Source: Streptomyces sp. NBRC 109706 (GTDB taxonomy: Bacteria; Actinomycetota; Actinomycetes; Streptomycetales; Streptomycetaceae). Taken from it: 64,000 nucleotides of DNA. The first letter of the stretch is position 1; the number at the start of each line of letters is the position of its first letter. The notes under the pieces are model-generated. The model ran no database searches. It saw only the letters and a list, made by a program, of their open reading frames with translations, and had not been told where the DNA came from. Below, one piece after another: positions 8,822 to 17,701 of this stretch. The translations under genes and the position numbers were made by a program. The stretch is taken from assembly GCF_000974485.1 (NCBI RefSeq), contig NZ_BBOM01000013.1:62001-126000 (forward strand). Direction: 5' to 3'.

Positions 8822-10354
8822 TCACAGCTGGGTGGCCGCCCTCTCCGGGAGGCCGTACTCGCTGGCCAGCGGGTTCCAGAGGGCGGCGGCGCGCTCCTTG
8901 GCCGAGGTGGCGCGACCGCTGGCCGCGTCGCCCTCGCCGGCCGTCGCGGTGTGCCGGGCCTGGCCGCCCCGGCAGACGTTCCCGCCGCTGTCCCTGGCCT
9001 CGTCGGCCCAGGCGGCGTAGTGGTCGTCGGCCTCGGCCGAGGCGTGCCACGCCTCGGTCAGCGCCTGGATCAGCTGCTCGCTCTCCGGCAGTTCGTCCAA
9101 CGTCAGTTCGTTCAGCCGGGTCACCAGGCCGTTGCGCTGGTCGGCCGCGGCCCGCAGATCGTCGGCGGCGCGGTCGAGGTCCTGACAGGCGCGGATGTTG
9201 GCGACCGACTCGATGACCGAGTCGCGGCTGTCGTTGCTGTCCTCAAGCAGCGCGGAAAGCGCCTCGGCCTGCGCCCGGGCCGCGCCGGCGTCGGCGTCGT
9301 CGCCGCCGGCGCCGCCCTCCTCCGGCTGCTCCTGCTGGTCGTCGCCCCCGGCGCCGCCCTGGTCCTCGCCCTGCGCCTCGGGCGACACCGGATCGGCCGG
9401 CGAGCCGCCGTCGTCGCCGCTCAGCAGATAGCCGCCGATCAGGCCGACCAGCGCGCAGCCCACGATCACGCCGCCGATCAGCAGCTTCGGGTTGCCCCTG
9501 CGCTCGGGCTCCGGCGGTCCCCCGGCGAACTGCCGCCCGGGATAGCCGCCGGGCGCCTGCGGGGGGCCGCCCCAGGCGGGCGGCTGCGGCTCGCGGTCGG
9601 CGGCCGAGCGGAAGAGCTGGCCGAACTCGCCGTCGACGGGCGGCAGCGCCTGGGTCTCGTCCGCGCCGCCGGTCGGCTCGGGGGCGGGGGCACGTTCCGG
9701 GGCACGTTCCGGAGAACGGTGCCGGCCCGGCTGGCGGGGCGGCACCGGACGCAGCTGGGTGGTGTCCTCCGGGCTGGCGGCGGAGACCGGCGCGATCAGC
9801 TCGGTGGCCGCCTCGTTCGGATGCCGGTCGGTGACCATCGGGATCAGCTCGGTGGCGCCCTCGTCGGGGGCCGACGCGGCGGGCAGGGCCGGCGGGCCCT
9901 GCGGCGCGGGGCGCTGCCCGTGCCGGCCGCCGGACCGGGGCGGCCGGCCCTTGGGCGAGATGACGCGCAGCTGGGTGGTGGTCTCGATCGGCGGGATGAG
10001 CTCGGTGGCGCCCTCGTTGTCCACGGGGGGCGTCGGCGGCGGGCCGCTGGGGATCACCGGCGTCGTCTGGGTGGGCAGCGCGTGCTGGCCGCCGCCCTGC
10101 GGCAGTTCGGGACGCCGGGGCGGCTCGGGCGAGGCGGGCAGCCGGGGCACCTGCTGCGTGGGGGTGGGCGGCGCCGGTGGCGGAGGCGGCTGCGCCGGGC
10201 CCGTCCGGCCCGGCCCCCAGGGCTGGTTCCACGGCTGGCCGGCGGGTGGGGCGGCCGGCGTCGGGGTCGGGCGGGGCTCACCGCTGGGGGCACCGCCCGG
10301 GGGCAGTATCACGCCCTCGCGTGGCTCGTCGTCCCGTCCGTTGTGGCTCGTCAC
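8822..10354 (-). CDS. Proline-rich single-pass membrane protein with repeated Thr-rich motifs
   Basis: 510 residues. The N-terminal 285 residues are Pro/Gln/Gly-rich and cytoplasmic by topology. One transmembrane helix spans about 291-312 (LLIGGVIVGCALVGLIGGYLL). An acidic Asp/Gly/Gln linker follows, then a helical outer domain to residue 510. In the tail, ATELI occurs three times (around 116-120, 167-171, 183-187), with TTTQLR at 125-130 and TTQLR at 198-202. These resemble Thr-containing docking sites that Ser/Thr kinases phosphorylate and FHA domains read; that reading is inference. No enzymatic domain is recognised. Two cysteines in the outer part could form a disulfide. Confidence 0.75.
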   Translation of the reverse strand: MTSHNGRDDEPREGVILPPGGAPSGEPRPTPTPAAPPAGQPWNQPWGPGRTGPAQPPPPPAPPTPTQQVPRLPASPEPPRRPELPQGGGQHALPTQTTPVIPSGPPPTPPVDNEGATELIPPIETTTQLRVISPKGRPPRSGGRHGQRPAPQGPPALPAASAPDEGATELIPMVTDRHPNEAATELIAPVSAASPEDTTQLRPVPPRQPGRHRSPERAPERAPAPEPTGGADETQALPPVDGEFGQLFRSAADREPQPPAWGGPPQAPGGYPGRQFAGGPPEPERRGNPKLLIGGVIVGCALVGLIGGYLLSGDDGGSPADPVSPEAQGEDQGGAGGDDQQEQPEEGGAGGDDADAGAARAQAEALSALLEDSNDSRDSVIESVANIRACQDLDRAADDLRAAADQRNGLVTRLNELTLDELPESEQLIQALTEAWHASAEADDHYAAWADEARDSGGNVCRGGQARHTATAGEGDAASGRATSAKERAAALWNPLASEYGLPERAATQL

Positions 10355-10449
10355 CCGGGGCTCCTCGTTCGATCAACGCCGCTCGCCGGGCCACGCTACC
10401 GGCTCCGCGCAGCCTCGTGTGCCGCCCGCCGGCCGTCAAGTGTGCGGAA

Positions 10450-11865
10450 TCAGGCCGCAGTCGGCGCCGGCGACCAGCGGCCGACGAAGTCGCGGACCAG
10501 CTGATGGTCCCGATGGGGCTCCAGACGGGCCCTGAAGTCGCCGAAGTACTCGGCGCCGCGACCGGAACGGAGGCCGCCGAGCAGCCCGCCGGCCTCGTTC
10601 GCGGTGTGGCAGGCGTGTTCCAGATCACCTTCCTGAAGCTGGCCCGTCGCCATGATGAGCATGCCTATAGCGCGCCTTCTGGTGCGCTTCTCCGGGTGCG
10701 CCGCCAGCGCCTCGGCGGCCCGGCGCTGCGCGGCGCGGCCCTGGCCGAGATCGCGGTGGCAGTGGGCCAGCTCGTCGGCCAGATAGGCGGTGTCGAAATG
10801 GCTGATCCAGGCCGGCTCCTCGCCCTCGCCGCCGGCACGCTCGTGCGCCGCCAGGGCGTCGGACGCGGCCCGCCGGCAGCCCTCGCGGTCGCCCAACTGG
10901 GCGTGGCCGCGCGCCTCGGCGGCGAGGAACAGCGATTCGGCGCGCGCCGGCACCCGCCCCCTGGTGCCCTCCTGGGCGGCCCTGGCCAGCTGGATCACCT
11001 CGCGGGGATTGCCCAACTCGGCGGCCAGATGGCTCATTCCGGCGGCCAGCACATAGCCGCCGAAGCCCCGGTCCCCGGACGCCTGGGCCAGCCGGAGCGC
11101 CTGGATGTAGTAGCGCTGGGCGAGCCCGGGCAGCCCGCTGTCCACGGCCATGTAGCCGGCCAGCTCGGTGAGTCGGGCGGCGGCGGCGAACAGCTCGCGC
11201 CCCGTGGCCTCCCGGTAGGAGCCGGCCAGCAGCCCGGCCACGGTGCCGTTGAGGTAGTGCACCACCAGCGGCCGGACATGGCCCGAGCCCCAACGGCGGT
11301 CCAGATCGACCAGCGCGGCCGTGGTGGAGACGACGGCCGCCACATCGGCCTCGCCGACCCTGGGCCCGCTCGACCTGGCCACCTCCGCGTCCGGCGGGGT
11401 GATCAGCCAGTCCCTGCTGGGCTCGACCAGCGCGGCGGGCGCCACCTGGGAGCCCCCGGGGGCGTACGGATGCGCGGCTCCGTCGGCCGCCCCCTCGTTC
11501 CGCCCGACATCGCCGCGCCACAGCTCGGCCGCCTGCTCCAGACACTCGCCGAGACCGGCGGCGAAGTGCAGCCCGACGGACGAGGTGAGCTGACGGGTGG
11601 CGCCCATGCCGATCTCGTCCACGGTGACCGGGCGGCCCAGCTTGCGGCCCAGCGCCTCGGCGATCAGCTCGGGGGCCCGACCGCGCGGCTGCTGGCCACG
11701 GATCCAGCGCGCCACCGAGGTCTTGTCGTAGCGGAAGTCGAGGGCGCGCTCGGCCGCGCACATGTTGACCCGCCGGGCCAGCCCCGCGTTGGAGCAGTTG
11801 GCCTCCCGAATCAGCGCCAGCAGGCGTTCGTTGGGCTGTCGGGCGATCAGTGGTCTGGCAGACAT
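10450..11865 (-). CDS. NsdA/NsdB-like TPR-containing DNA-binding regulator of differentiation
   Basis: 471 residues from ATG 11865, chosen because GGGAGCC precedes it and because MSARPLIARQPNERL is the family-typical start; the frame stays open further upstream. The N-terminal part (about 1-85: NERLLALIREANCSNAGLARRVN, DKTSVARWIRGQQPRGRAPELIAEALGRKLG) is an XRE-like fold. The remainder is a helical TPR-like array (YYIQALRLAQASGDRGFGGYVLAAGMSHLAAELGN). Relatives in Streptomyces negatively regulate sporulation and antibiotic production. It is divergent from the ABC exporter at 12350. Assignment to a specific named gene is not possible from sequence alone. Confidence 0.85.
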   Translation of the reverse strand: MSARPLIARQPNERLLALIREANCSNAGLARRVNMCAAERALDFRYDKTSVARWIRGQQPRGRAPELIAEALGRKLGRPVTVDEIGMGATRQLTSSVGLHFAAGLGECLEQAAELWRGDVGRNEGAADGAAHPYAPGGSQVAPAALVEPSRDWLITPPDAEVARSSGPRVGEADVAAVVSTTAALVDLDRRWGSGHVRPLVVHYLNGTVAGLLAGSYREATGRELFAAAARLTELAGYMAVDSGLPGLAQRYYIQALRLAQASGDRGFGGYVLAAGMSHLAAELGNPREVIQLARAAQEGTRGRVPARAESLFLAAEARGHAQLGDREGCRRAASDALAAHERAGGEGEEPAWISHFDTAYLADELAHCHRDLGQGRAAQRRAAEALAAHPEKRTRRRAIGMLIMATGQLQEGDLEHACHTANEAGGLLGGLRSGRGAEYFGDFRARLEPHRDHQLVRDFVGRWSPAPTAA

Positions 11866-12349
11866 CGGTGGCTCCCTTGGCTGACCGGCACGCCGGGCTG
11901 GTCCCGGGGCAGGGCCCGGGTGATCCCGGGCAGAACAATGCCCGTTCGGTAACGGGTCCATCCCGTATGCCCCCATCGATGCATCCATGCGCCCCGGGCG
12001 TGGGACCCGGCGCACGAACCGGGGCGAACGCCGCCCCGGCGGGCGGCGGGCCGGGACCGTGATCGGGCCCGGCGCGCGGGACGCGGCCGGGGGCGGGCCC
12101 GGGACCAGCCCGGATCACGGGACGAACGACCGTGATCCGGCGGCGTGTTGCGGTCCGCGCCGGCAGCGCGCGGGGGGCGCGTGCCACCGGGGCCCGTGGG
12201 GCGCGTTCCCCGGTGCCCGCGCCGGGTGGTTCACCACGCGCGCCGGTCCGCCGCCCCGCGCGCCAGGGTTGAACTCCCGCCGGCGCTCCCGGGACAGCGC
12301 GTCCCGCCCACATACATCAGCCCCATATCGGGCTTATAGGGTGTGCCGC
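11866..12349. other. Divergent 484-bp intergenic region between the NsdA-like regulator and the ABC exporter
   Basis: No convincing ORF. It holds two inverted repeats: CCCGTT-N4-AACGGG at 11941-11956, about 76 bp upstream of the regulator start, and a perfect 10-bp repeat at 12111-12139 listed separately. ACCGTGATC-type sequence also recurs near 12056. Promoters for both flanking genes must lie here. Confidence 0.5.
12111..12139. promoter_or_regulatory. Perfect 10-bp inverted repeat in the regulator/exporter intergenic region
   Basis: CGGATCACGG (12111-12120), 9-nt spacer, CCGTGATCCG (12130-12139). The spacing of about two helical turns between arm centres fits a dimeric repressor site as well as an RNA hairpin. 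It lies about 210 bp upstream of the ABC ATPase start. Confidence 0.45.
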
Positions 12350-13189
12350 ATGACCGACAACGGGGAACAGGACATAGCGGCAGCAAACGACGCGAACGGC
12401 CAACCGGCCGGGCAGGACGGCGCATCGGTCGCGGTCCGGGTGCGGGGCCTGTGGAAGAGCTTCGGCGAACAGGTGGCCGTCTCCGGCATCGATCTCGACC
12501 TCCCCGCCGGCCGGTTCGTGGGCCTGGTCGGGCCCAACGGCGCCGGCAAGACCACCACCCTGTCGATGATCACCGGACTGCTCCGACCCGACTCGGGACA
12601 GGTCGAGGTGGTGGGCCGGGACGTCTGGCGGGACCCGGCGGACGTGAAGACCAGGATCGGCGTCCTGCCCGAGGGGCTTCGCCTTTTCGAACGGCTCTCC
12701 GGCCGCGAGCTGTTGACCTATATGGGCCGGATGCGCGGCCTGCCGGCGACGGAGTTGGAGCACCGCGCCGACCAGCTCCTCGATGTGCTGGACCTTTCGG
12801 GGAGCCAGCACAAGCTGGTGGTGGACTACTCGACCGGCATGCGCAAGAAGATCGGTCTGGCCGCCGCGCTGCTGCACAACCCGGAGGTGCTTTTCCTCGA
12901 CGAGCCCTTCGAGGGAGTCGACCCGGTGTCGGCGCAGGCCATCAGGGGCGTGCTGGAGCGCTACACCGACTCGGGCGCCACGGTGGTCTTCTCCAGCCAT
13001 GTGATGGAGCTGGTGGAGTCGCTCTGCGACTGGGTCGCCGTGTTGGCGGCCGGCCGGATCCGGGCGCACGGGCCGCTGGCCGAGGTGCGCGGCGACGCCG
13101 AGTCGCTGCACAGCGCCTTCCTCGAACTGGTCGGCGCCCAGGGGAACCCCGGGGGTCAGCGGCTCGAATGGCTGGGCGGCGCCCGATGA
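12350..13189 (+). CDS. ABC transporter ATP-binding protein
   Basis: 279 residues. Walker A GPNGAGKTT at 61-69; a variant signature YSTGMRKKIGLA in place of LSGGQ; Walker B VLFLDEPF; and a switch His in VVFSSHVME. It belongs to the ABC-2/DrrA-like exporter class. ATG 12350 lies just after a TATAGG-like hexamer. Its stop overlaps the permease start as ATGA, so the two form one operon and one transporter. The substrate is unknown. Confidence 0.92.
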   Translation: MTDNGEQDIAAANDANGQPAGQDGASVAVRVRGLWKSFGEQVAVSGIDLDLPAGRFVGLVGPNGAGKTTTLSMITGLLRPDSGQVEVVGRDVWRDPADVKTRIGVLPEGLRLFERLSGRELLTYMGRMRGLPATELEHRADQLLDVLDLSGSQHKLVVDYSTGMRKKIGLAAALLHNPEVLFLDEPFEGVDPVSAQAIRGVLERYTDSGATVVFSSHVMELVESLCDWVAVLAAGRIRAHGPLAEVRGDAESLHSAFLELVGAQGNPGGQRLEWLGGAR

Positions 13190-14796
13190 GCGCGCTCGCC
13201 ACCCCGAGCACCGGCACGGTCACCACCGTCTTCGTCCGGATGAAGCTCGCCCTGCTGCGCAACGGCCTGCGCCAGTCCACCGGCAAGTCGACGGCGTTCA
13301 TCGGCACGGTGATCCTCTCGCTGCTCGCCGGCGGCCTCGGGCTGCTGGTCATGGTCGCCCTGCGCGGGCACCGGTACGGTCCCGACGCCGCCGTCGTGCT
13401 GGTCGCGTTCGTCGCCGTCGGCTGGGCCTTTCTGCCGCTCTTCATCGGCGGCGACGAGACGCTGGACCCCGGGCGTCTCGCGATGCTGCCGCTCCGCCCC
13501 GGGCCGCTGATGACCGCCCAGCTGGTCTCCGGGCTGGTGGGCAGCGGCCCGGTGTTCACCCTGCTGCTGGTGCTGGGCGCGATGGTGACCACCGTGCACG
13601 GCACGGCGGCGCTGCTCGTCGCGGTGCTTGCGGTTCCGCTGGTGATGCTGGTGTGTGTGGCCCTCACCCGCGCCCTGGCGACCGCCAACGCCCGGCTGCT
13701 CAACAGCCGCAGGGGACGCGATCTGGCCGTGCTCAGCGGCCTGTTGGTGGCCTTCGGGCTCCAGGGCCTCAACCTGGCCATCAGCCGGATGGCCGACGAG
13801 GACGGCAGCCTGGCGCCGGTGGGCACCATGGCCGACGTGCTGCGCTGGCTGCCGCCGGCCACCGCCGTGCAGGCCGTCCGGCTGGCCGACGAGGGCTCCT
13901 ACGCCTGGGCGGTGCTGGCGCTGGCCGCCACCGCCGGGGCACTCGCGCTGCTGCTCCGCTGGTGGCGAGGGACCCTGACCCGGCTGTTGACCGCCCCTGA
14001 CGCCTCCACCCTGCAGAACGACGCGCCGACGGAGCGGACCGGCGCGGGCCGCGAAGGTGGCCTCGCCGGCCGGCTGCCCACCGGTCGCACCGGCACCGTC
14101 ATGCTGCGCGTCCTGCGGTACGCCTGGCGCGACCCCAAGAGCAAGATGTCCTGGGCCACTTCGCTGGGCATGGGCCTGCTGCTGCCGGTGGTCATGGCCG
14201 TCCAGGGCGGGAGCAGCGTCTATGTGGCCTGCTGGGCGCCGGGGCTGCTCGGCCTGTTGATGTACAACCAGTTCGGCGCGGACTACAGCGGCTTCTGGCT
14301 GGTGGCCCAGACCATCCGGTCGAGGCACGACGCCTTGGTGGAACTGCGGGCCAGGACGCTGGCGATCTGCCTGCTCGGGCTGCCCCTCACGGTGCTGGTC
14401 GTGCTCGGCACGGCGGCCCTGCTCGACGACTGGGCGGGCGTGCCGACCGCCCTCGGGCTCTGCCTGGCGCTGCTGGGCTCGATGCTGGCGGTGGGCGCCG
14501 TGGCCAGCGCCTGGCTGCCGTACTCGATCCCGCAGGAGGGCGCGATGAAGAGCGTCGCGCCCGGACAGGCGGGGCTGGCCTGGGGCGGCATCGTGGGCGG
14601 AATGCTGGCCGGCGCGGCGATCGCGGCGCCGGTGGGGCTGTTGGCGAACTGGTGGCACGGGGAGGCGCTGGGCTGGCTGCTGGTGCCGATCGGCTTCGCC
14701 TACGGCCTGGCCCTGTGCTCGTTGGCGCTGTGGGTCGCGGCCCGTCGGGTCGCCGAGACGCTGCCGGAGATCCTGGCGGCGGTGAGCAGGGGCTGA
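13186..14796 (+). CDS. ABC-2 type exporter permease, large
   Basis: 536 residues with about 12 hydrophobic segments in two sets of six, separated by a hydrophilic stretch near residues 265-305 (LQNDAPTERTGAGREG). This is about twice the usual half-permease, so it probably forms the complete membrane part with two copies of the ATPase. Start ATG 13186 overlaps the ATPase stop. It is followed by a bidirectional hairpin terminator. Confidence 0.88.
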   Translation: MSALATPSTGTVTTVFVRMKLALLRNGLRQSTGKSTAFIGTVILSLLAGGLGLLVMVALRGHRYGPDAAVVLVAFVAVGWAFLPLFIGGDETLDPGRLAMLPLRPGPLMTAQLVSGLVGSGPVFTLLLVLGAMVTTVHGTAALLVAVLAVPLVMLVCVALTRALATANARLLNSRRGRDLAVLSGLLVAFGLQGLNLAISRMADEDGSLAPVGTMADVLRWLPPATAVQAVRLADEGSYAWAVLALAATAGALALLLRWWRGTLTRLLTAPDASTLQNDAPTERTGAGREGGLAGRLPTGRTGTVMLRVLRYAWRDPKSKMSWATSLGMGLLLPVVMAVQGGSSVYVACWAPGLLGLLMYNQFGADYSGFWLVAQTIRSRHDALVELRARTLAICLLGLPLTVLVVLGTAALLDDWAGVPTALGLCLALLGSMLAVGAVASAWLPYSIPQEGAMKSVAPGQAGLAWGGIVGGMLAGAAIAAPVGLLANWWHGEALGWLLVPIGFAYGLALCSLALWVAARRVAETLPEILAAVSRG

Positions 14797-14810
14797 GAAC
14801 GCGGACGCCG

Positions 14811-14840
14811 CGGGCGGCGACGGATCACCGTCGCCGCCCG
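14811..14840. terminator. Bidirectional hairpin terminator
   Basis: Perfect 13-bp stem CGGGCGGCGACGG / CCGTCGCCGCCCG at 14811-14823 and 14828-14840 with loop ATCA, in the 49-bp gap between two convergent genes (exporter permease and lipoprotein). There is no strong T-run, as is common in Streptomyces. Confidence 0.75.
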
Positions 14841-14845
14841 TCGGC

Positions 14846-15652
14846 TCAGCTGAGGAAGGCGCCGGACTGCAGGTCAGCGACGCTGATGACCTCGTCGGCA
14901 CCGGGCCGGTCGGTGGGAACCGGCTCGTCGAAGGCGCTGAAGTCGATCACGGAGGGGTCCGCCGGGTCGTTGCTCTCGATGCGCAGCGGGTAAGGCTCGC
15001 CCTCGGAGGCGACCAGCAGCGTGCTGTCGTCGCTGTGCAGGGTGAGCACCGGGGTGCCGTCCACCTCGGTCTCCTCGCCCCTGGTCAGGCCGTGGGAGTT
15101 CCCGGTCATCGAGCCGAGGAAGGTGTCCAGATTGCAGGACTCGACCATGGAGTCCATCGGGGGCTCGTTGGTCGCGCCGTAGAGGTAGTAGCCGTCGACC
15201 TGGCTGAGAACCACCGGGTCGGTGGCGCCTATCGCGGTCTGCCAGAAGGTGGTGTCCGGCATGACCCAGGCCTCGTCGCCCAGCTTGATGATCTCGAAGG
15301 ACCCCTGGGAGGCGGCGGAGATGGAGCCGGCGCAGTCGCCCTCGCGGCTGAGGAAGAGATCCATGACCATCTCCTCCCCGGCGTCCTGGACGGTGGCCGC
15401 CAACCGCAGGGAGTCGGCGCCCTCCAGCGCCGCCAGCGCCAGATCGCCGATCTCGTCGGCCTCAAGGCCGTCGAAGGCGCCGCCGGCCTCGGGAGCGTCG
15501 TCCTTCGGCTCCTCCTCGGAGGGGGCGTCCGACTCCGTGGGCTCGGTCTCCTCGTCACCGCTGTCGTCGCTGGAACAACCGGCCAGCGCCAGCATCGCGG
15601 CCGTCGCCATCGCGGCGGCCGCCACACGGGTACGTCGGGTTATGAGACTCAT
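14846..15652 (-). CDS. LppX/LprG-like lipoprotein, copy 1 of 3
   Basis: 268 residues from ATG 15652. The signal peptide MSLITRRTRVAAAAMATAAM ends in lipobox LALAGCSS, so it is anchored on the outer face of the membrane. An acidic Glu/Asp-rich linker follows, then a domain with SLRLAATVQDAG, EGDCAGSISAASQGSFEIIKLGDEAW and a C-terminal FDEPVPTDRPGADEV. The general LolA/LppX fold is inferred. Binding of a hydrophobic ligand is the family idea, not shown here. It is most similar to copy 3 (16825-17637), including 5' flanking DNA. Confidence 0.85.
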   Translation of the reverse strand: MSLITRRTRVAAAAMATAAMLALAGCSSDDSGDEETEPTESDAPSEEEPKDDAPEAGGAFDGLEADEIGDLALAALEGADSLRLAATVQDAGEEMVMDLFLSREGDCAGSISAASQGSFEIIKLGDEAWVMPDTTFWQTAIGATDPVVLSQVDGYYLYGATNEPPMDSMVESCNLDTFLGSMTGNSHGLTRGEETEVDGTPVLTLHSDDSTLLVASEGEPYPLRIESNDPADPSVIDFSAFDEPVPTDRPGADEVISVADLQSGAFLS

Positions 15653-15715
15653 CGGGGCCCCCGCAAAGTGATCACGGTCATCGTTGTACGGCACCGACAG
15701 GGTCGACGCCGGGGC

Positions 15716-15751
15716 TCACGCTATCAACGGGCCCACGACGAAACGCCCGTG
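15716..15751 (-). pseudogene. Remnant of the 3' end of the alpha/beta hydrolase gene
   Basis: Upstream of lipoprotein copy 1, the minus strand reads FVVGPLIA followed by TGA and then GAGCCC. The intact hydrolase upstream of copy 3 ends FVEDTLIA, TGA, GAGCCC. The flanks between this tail and each lipoprotein start also match closely (AAAGTGATCACGGTCATCG in both). This marks the boundary of a duplication that carried the hydrolase tail with the lipoprotein gene. Confidence 0.6.
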
Positions 15752-16626
15752 GCCGCCCACGCCCTCCACCAGGGCTGATCCCTCCGCCCCGTCGGCTCGG
15801 TCAACTCAGTCGAGGAAGGCGCCGGACCGCAGGTCGTCGACGGTGATGATCTGGTCGGCGGGGGCAGGTCCGTGGGGACCGGCTCGTCGAAGGCGCTGAA
15901 CTCGATGGTCGGCGTCGCCGGGTCCCGGGTCTCGAAGCGCAGCAGATACGGCTCGCCCTCGGTGGCGACCAGCATCACGCCCCCGTCACTATGGCGCAGG
16001 GTGATTGCGGGGATGCCGTTCACCTCCGTCTCCTCGCCCCTGACCAGGCCGGCGGACGACCCGGGGATGGAGTCGAGGAAGGCCGCCAGATCACAGGCCT
16101 GGGCCGAGCCCTCCATCGGGGGCTCGTCGGCGGGGCCATGAAGGTACCGGCGCTCGACGTGGGCCAGCGTCTCCGGGTCGGCGGCGGAGCCCAGCACCTC
16201 CTCCCAGACGGAGACATGCGCCTGCATCCAGACCTCGTTACCCTGCTTGATGATCTCGAAGGACCCCACGGGGGCGGCGGAGACGGAGCCCGCGCAGTCG
16301 CCCTCGCGGTTGTAGTGCATGTCCATCGTCACCTCCTCCCCCGCCTGCACGCTGGTGCCTGTCATCCGCAGGGAGTCGGCCCCCACCAGCGCGTCCTGCG
16401 CCAGATCGCCGATCTGCTCCCCGTCGAGGCCGGGGAACGGCCCTTCGGGCGCCGGCTCCCCCTCGGGTGTGGGCCCGGAATCCGTGGGCCCGGAATCCGT
16501 AAGCCCGGCCCCCCTCAACCAGGGCCGCCCATCACCGCTGTCACCGCCGGAACAACCGGCCAGCGCCACCATCGCCGCCGCCATCGCGGCGGCCGCCACC
16601 CGGGTACGTCGGGTCATCAGGCTCAT
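15724..16626 (-). CDS. LppX/LprG-like lipoprotein, copy 2 of 3, with a C-terminal frameshift
   Basis: Start ATG 16626, signal peptide and lipobox VALAGCSG, then a Gly/Pro-rich linker containing the repeat TDSGP twice. The domain aligns with copies 1 and 3 (EGDCAGSVSA, GSFEIIK, GEETEVNG, FDEPVPTD). At the run of five G on the plus strand (15860-15864), the frame shifts by one base relative to the paralogues. The original frame would read PADQIITVDDLRSGAFLD and stop at 15806, matching the paralogue end DLQSGAFL. As written, the frame runs on to 15724 and replaces the last 19 or so residues with an unrelated tail of about 46. This is either a real deletion in a homopolymer or a sequencing error. 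Confidence 0.75.
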   Translation of the reverse strand: MSLMTRRTRVAAAAMAAAMVALAGCSGGDSGDGRPWLRGAGLTDSGPTDSGPTPEGEPAPEGPFPGLDGEQIGDLAQDALVGADSLRMTGTSVQAGEEVTMDMHYNREGDCAGSVSAAPVGSFEIIKQGNEVWMQAHVSVWEEVLGSAADPETLAHVERRYLHGPADEPPMEGSAQACDLAAFLDSIPGSSAGLVRGEETEVNGIPAITLRHSDGGVMLVATEGEPYLLRFETRDPATPTIEFSAFDEPVPTDLPPPTRSSPSTTCGPAPSSTELTEPTGRRDQPWWRAWAATGVSSWAR

Positions 16627-16771
16627 CGGCCCCCCAAAGAGTGATCAAACCATCACTCTGACGCGCCGAAGGAATCAGCACCTTCGCAATCCGCGCCAAC
16701 CTGCGCCCATCAAGCGCCAATCGCCGCCCGGCCCTTGGGGGTGTGCGGGCGGGCGGCGAAGGCGAGAGCGC

Positions 16772-16800
16772 CGGGCGGCAACGGAGTTCGTTGCCGCCCG
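16772..16800 (-). terminator. Hairpin terminator after lipoprotein copy 3
   Basis: Perfect 12-bp stem CGGGCGGCAACG / CGTTGCCGCCCG at 16772-16783 and 16789-16800, 25 bp past the stop of the minus-strand lipoprotein at 16825. It separates copies 3 and 2 into different transcription units or attenuates read-through. Confidence 0.65.
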
Positions 16801-16824
16801 CAGCGTCGGGGCTGATCCGGCCGA

Positions 16825-17637
16825 TCAGTTGAGGAAGGCGCCGGACTGCAGGTCCTCGATGGTGATGACCTCGTCGGCACCGGGCTGGTCGGTGGGGACC
16901 GGCTCGTCGAAGGCGCTGAAGTCGATCACGGAGGGGGCCGTCGGGTCGCTGCTCTCGATGCGCAGCGGGTACGGCTCGCCCTCGGAGGCGACCAGGATCG
17001 TGGCGTCCTCACCGTCGTGCAGCGTGAGCACCGGGGTGCCGTTCACCTCCGTCTCCTCGCCCTTGGTCAGGCCGATGGAGCTGGTGGCGCCGATGGAGCC
17101 GAGGAAGGTCTCCAGGTTGCAGGACTCGGCCGAGGAGTTCATCGGGGGCTCGTTGGCCGCGCCGTAGAGGTAGAAGCCGTCGATCTGGCCCAGCACCTCG
17201 GGGTCGGCGGTGCCGGCAGCGGTCTGCCAGAAGGTGGTGTCCGGCTTCATCCAGACCTCGTCGCCCAGCTTGATGATCTCGAAGGACCCCTGGGAGGCGA
17301 CGGAGACGGAGCCGGCGCAGTCGCCCTCGCGGCTGAGGTGCAGATCCAGGGAGATCTCGTCCCCGGCCTGCTCGACGCTGCCCGCCATCCGCAGGGAGTC
17401 GGCGCCCAACAGCGCCTCCAGCGCCTGGTCCCCGATCTCGTCGGCCTCAAGGTCGCCGAAGGCGCCGCCGGCCTCGGGAGCCTCGTCCTCGGGCTCCTCC
17501 TCGGCGGTGGCCTCCGACTCCGTGGGCTCGGTCTCCTCGTCACTGCTGTCGTCGCTGGAACAACCGGCCAGCGCCACCATCGCGGCCGTCGCCATCGCGG
17601 CGGCCGCCACACGGGTACGTCGGGTTATGAGACTCAT
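16825..17637 (-). CDS. LppX/LprG-like lipoprotein, copy 3 of 3
   Basis: 270 residues from ATG 17637, nearly the same signal peptide as copy 1 and lipobox VALAGCSS. Acidic linker, then SLRMAGSVEQAG, EGDCAGSVSVASQGSFEIIKLGDEVWMKPDT-type core and DLQSGAFLN end. It follows the hydrolase gene (stop 17702) by 64 bp on the same strand and could be co-transcribed with it. Its upstream flank is duplicated in front of copy 1, so this is the likely parental copy. Confidence 0.85.
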   Translation of the reverse strand: MSLITRRTRVAAAAMATAAMVALAGCSSDDSSDEETEPTESEATAEEEPEDEAPEAGGAFGDLEADEIGDQALEALLGADSLRMAGSVEQAGDEISLDLHLSREGDCAGSVSVASQGSFEIIKLGDEVWMKPDTTFWQTAAGTADPEVLGQIDGFYLYGAANEPPMNSSAESCNLETFLGSIGATSSIGLTKGEETEVNGTPVLTLHDGEDATILVASEGEPYPLRIESSDPTAPSVIDFSAFDEPVPTDQPGADEVITIEDLQSGAFLN

Positions 17638-17701
17638 CGGGCCCCCCATAAAAGTGATCACGGTCATCGTTGTGAGGCACCGACGAACTCAGCGCCAGGG
17701 C

